Shown: piece by piece, positions 61,371 through 64,000 of the stretch | How positions within the stretch are numbered: the stretch's first letter is position 1 | How the letters are laid out: the number at the start of each line of letters is the position of its first letter | Assembly: GCA_050953425.1 (NCBI GenBank) | Contig: JBMNMQ010000008.1 | Coordinates: forward strand, 59,137 to 123,136 | Length of the DNA stretch: 64,000 bases | Direction of reading: 5' to 3' | Source of the DNA: RUG100 sp050953425 | GTDB lineage: Bacteria; Bacillota; Clostridia; Peptostreptococcales; Anaerovoracaceae | Translations under genes and position numbers: made by a program | The notes under the pieces: model-generated | The model's database searches: none | What the model was told of the DNA's origin: nothing | The model's input: only the letters and a program-made list of their open reading frames with translations

Positions 61371-64000
61371 AGCGCTTCATCGGAATATACGGTCACATAT
61401 CACTTAAACGGAGGCAATGGAACATTGCCTGATCCTGAAACGGTCGCATCGGGTGATTCTGTTACTATAGCGACAAACGGATTAACAAACAGTAATGCTA
61501 ATCTCGTAGCAAATGGCTGGAATACAAAGGCTGACGGTACAGGAACGCATTATGATAATGGTCAGCAAGTAGATAATATTAACAGCAACCTTGATTTATA
61601 TGCAGAGTGGGAAAGTACTTTGTCAGAATATACGGTTACATATCATGCAAATGGTGGAACTGGCACGGTACCTTCTGCAGTGACAGTCCATCAAGGAGAC
61701 TCTCTTAATGTTCAGGCAAACAAATTAACACGCAGTGGATATTCTTCCTACGGCTGGAATACCAGCGCATCGGGGAACGGGATAGATTACGATAATAGTG
61801 CGTCCATTGAAAACATTAATAGTAACATTGACCTTTATGCACAATGGGTTGAGAATGTAACTGTAACTTTTAATGCTAATGCTACTGACGCAACGGGAAG
61901 CATGAATTCGCAGGCGGTGCCCAAAAACATTGGAACGACATTGAATTCGAATAAATTTTCGCGCCCCGGAAAAAAATTTAACAAATGGAATACCAAGGCG
62001 GATGGCAGCGGCGTTAGTTACACCGATGGAGATATTGTAAATTTAGATAATTCCATTACGCTTTATGCACAATGGGAGGAAGATACTGGTAGCACTAACC
62101 AGGATAACCCTTTGGGAAAACCTGCGGTTAACAAAACTCTAGAAGATCGAAATGATGGGACATACGATCTTAAGTTAAGCGTAGCCGGAAAAACGAACAC
62201 ACTCACTAAAGATAGAAAAGCGGATGTCACTATTATCTTCGATAATTCCAGCAGTATGATCGATAATTTTGAGGGCGATATTTTTGACGATGCTCATTCC
62301 AGGCTTGTAATAGCAAAAACTGCTATTACGGACATGACTGATACTTTATTCGCGCAAAACACCGATGAAGATCCTAATGCTGTACGTGTCTCCATGATTA
62401 CTTTTGGGAACCATGCAAAGGTAGAATCATTTCCTGAGGATTCGAACAACTATTATGCTACTACGAAAGAGGCATTTGATCAGAGATTGTCTGGCATTGA
62501 TAAAAACTCAATTAATGAAATAGCGGATGAAGATAAAATTGCTTCCAAGAACACATCTAATTCTTTCCAAGGATCTTACGGTCATTGGCAGCAGGGAACA
62601 AACTGGGAAGAAGCTCTTCGGAAATTAAGTGATACAAAGATTACTACTAATTTAAGAGAAAATGTGGATCATTATGTCATATTCGTTTCAGATGGAGATC
62701 CTACTCTAAGATTAACAGCTGGACCGTATTACAAAGGTAGTGATATTTTAAATTATGTTACGGATCCGACACAAAAAGCGCAAGAAGCTGCAGCAATCAG
62801 TAATCATACTGATCAACGAGAACGTTATGTCGGGGTAAACAATAACGGTAATGTTTGTGACAGTCCTTGGTATAGTACTATCGGAACCTATGGTACTGGT
62901 GCGGATATAGGTATTTTTAGCCCGCCTGATTCTCATAACGGATATCAAAATGTAACAAACATCACTACACCGTCGCGTACAAATATTTATCGTTGCTATA
63001 ATGAGGCTCTCGATGAAGCTAGAAAGAGTGTTTCGCCGGATCAAGGACAAGGTGCAAAGCTCTATTGCATTTCCGCATGGACGGGAAATAATGGGTTTGA
63101 AGGAGGAGGAGAGCGTATGGCTCGCTTATGCGCACATGCTTATTCTGCCCCATTGAATTTGAGTGTAAGGCCGTTAAATGTTCCTGAAATTATGAAGGAT
63201 AAGTATTATAGTGCGAATAATGAGACTGCATTAAAGAATGCTTTTAAAGACATTACTCAAAAAATCATCGGTGATTATTACTTTGATGATGTGAAAATAA
63301 CTGATGAAATCACAAATATGACAGTAATGGAATCAAAGATAAATGATGATTCCAACGATAAAATTCCACATGAACTAGATGTCCGCTATTATAAAACATA
63401 TAAAAACTCAAGCGGAGAGACGGTAACCGAAGAAATTAACCCGGCACAAGGCGAACAAGCTTATTATGATTCGGATTCCAAAAGCATTAAGTGGAACCCA
63501 CGGGGAGGGCAGGCGCTTGAAGATGGAGTAACTTACTCGGTGAAATGCAGAGTGTGGCCTGATCAAACGGCTTACGACATTGTAACGAAGCTGAATAATA
63601 AAACTATTAAATATGACGATTTATCAACAGAGCAAAGAGCACAGATATATTATAAAGATTCTGAGGGTAAATATTATCTTAAAACAAACGGTAACGGATA
63701 TGCGAATTATGATGTCGATGAAGATAAGACCATCATCTCCGGCGGCACAAGTAGCACAACTACAACAAAAATTGTTGACAACGGAAAATCTGACCCACTG
63801 CCAACAGGAGAAATTCCTTTAACGGTTGGTAAGATAACGGTCAGAAAAATCTGGGATGGTGTTAGTGAAACAGACAGGGAAAATTATAAGGTTACCTTTA
63901 AAATCGATACAGATGACCTTGGACTAAGTACGACTCTTACTCTGACTAAGGCGAATAGAAGAAGTGATAACGCTAATGTTTGGGAAAAGACATACTTTGT
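61371..64000 (+). pseudogene. Continuation of the adhesin after TAG: repeats, VWA domain, Cna-B
   Basis: The same frame stays open to the window end. It holds three more Listeria-Bacteroides repeats (LYAEW, LYAQW, LYAQW ends at about 61610, 61848, 62075), a von Willebrand A domain (TIIFDNSSSM with the MIDAS DxSxS, VIFVSDGDPT), and the start of Cna_B-like domains (PLPTGEIPLTVGKITVRKIWDG). No ribosome site with an in-frame start follows the TAG closely. The part is about 37-42 percent GC by eye, unlike the flank. The anchor, if present, is beyond the window. Confidence 0.75.

Overview
The window reads as a GC-rich, strictly anaerobic, Gram-positive bacterium of the Bacillota, most likely a clostridial lineage. 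I infer this from an IspH-ribosomal protein S1 fusion, the order rpsU-yqeY-phoH-ybeY-cdd-era-recO, a single-chain glycyl-tRNA synthetase, pyruvate phosphate dikinase, 2-hydroxyacyl-CoA dehydratase genes, strong Shine-Dalgarno sites, and a sortase-type surface locus. I do not assign a genus.

Positions 1-22.6 kb are housekeeping DNA, nearly all on the + strand and tightly packed with ATGA overlaps. They hold efp, mltG, a U32 peptidase, a CBS-domain membrane protein, mtaB, an APC permease, and a sensor kinase with a sigma-54-type response regulator. A second APC permease follows, behind a near-consensus sigma-54 promoter. Then come hinT, rpsU, yqeY, phoH, ybeY, cdd, era, recO, a DUF4342 protein, glyS and ppdK.

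Positions 22.7-36.5 kb are mixed. They hold a class M sirtuin with a zinc macrodomain protein, a Schlafen/AlbA-type gene remnant, a TadZ/CpaE-like ATPase, a CPA2 antiporter, a flavin/PNPOx-fold protein and cysK (both on the - strand), an ACT-domain protein, pdxS-pdxT and an Mrr restriction enzyme. Several minisatellite arrays fill the spacers.

Positions 37-44 kb form a Tad (type IVc) pilus cluster: tadA, tadB, tadC, a Flp-like pilin, tadE, a DUF5702 protein, a second TadE-like gene broken by an in-frame TGA inside a cysteine heptad repeat, and a DUF6382 protein. Positions 44-47.6 kb are decayed: hicA, hicB and higA remnants, an orphan RelB/DinJ antitoxin, more minisatellites, and one intact PEBP-family lipoprotein.

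Positions 47.6-55.7 kb carry a two-gene 2-hydroxyacyl-CoA dehydratase/activase system with coding repeats, rarA, and ispH-rpsA. Positions 56.9-64 kb are a sortase-linked surface locus: a Cna-B pilin whose cell-wall anchor is out of frame at a C6 tract, a sortase-fold protein that appears to lack the catalytic cysteine, a coiled-coil protein, signal peptidase I, and a large von Willebrand A adhesin interrupted by TAG, with a sharp drop in GC partway along it.

Three themes deserve attention: many unrelated minisatellites inside and between genes, several reversible-looking interruptions of surface genes, and a predicted sigma-54 amino-acid transport circuit. Coordinates and translations were read by eye; family names come from motif recognition, without database searches.
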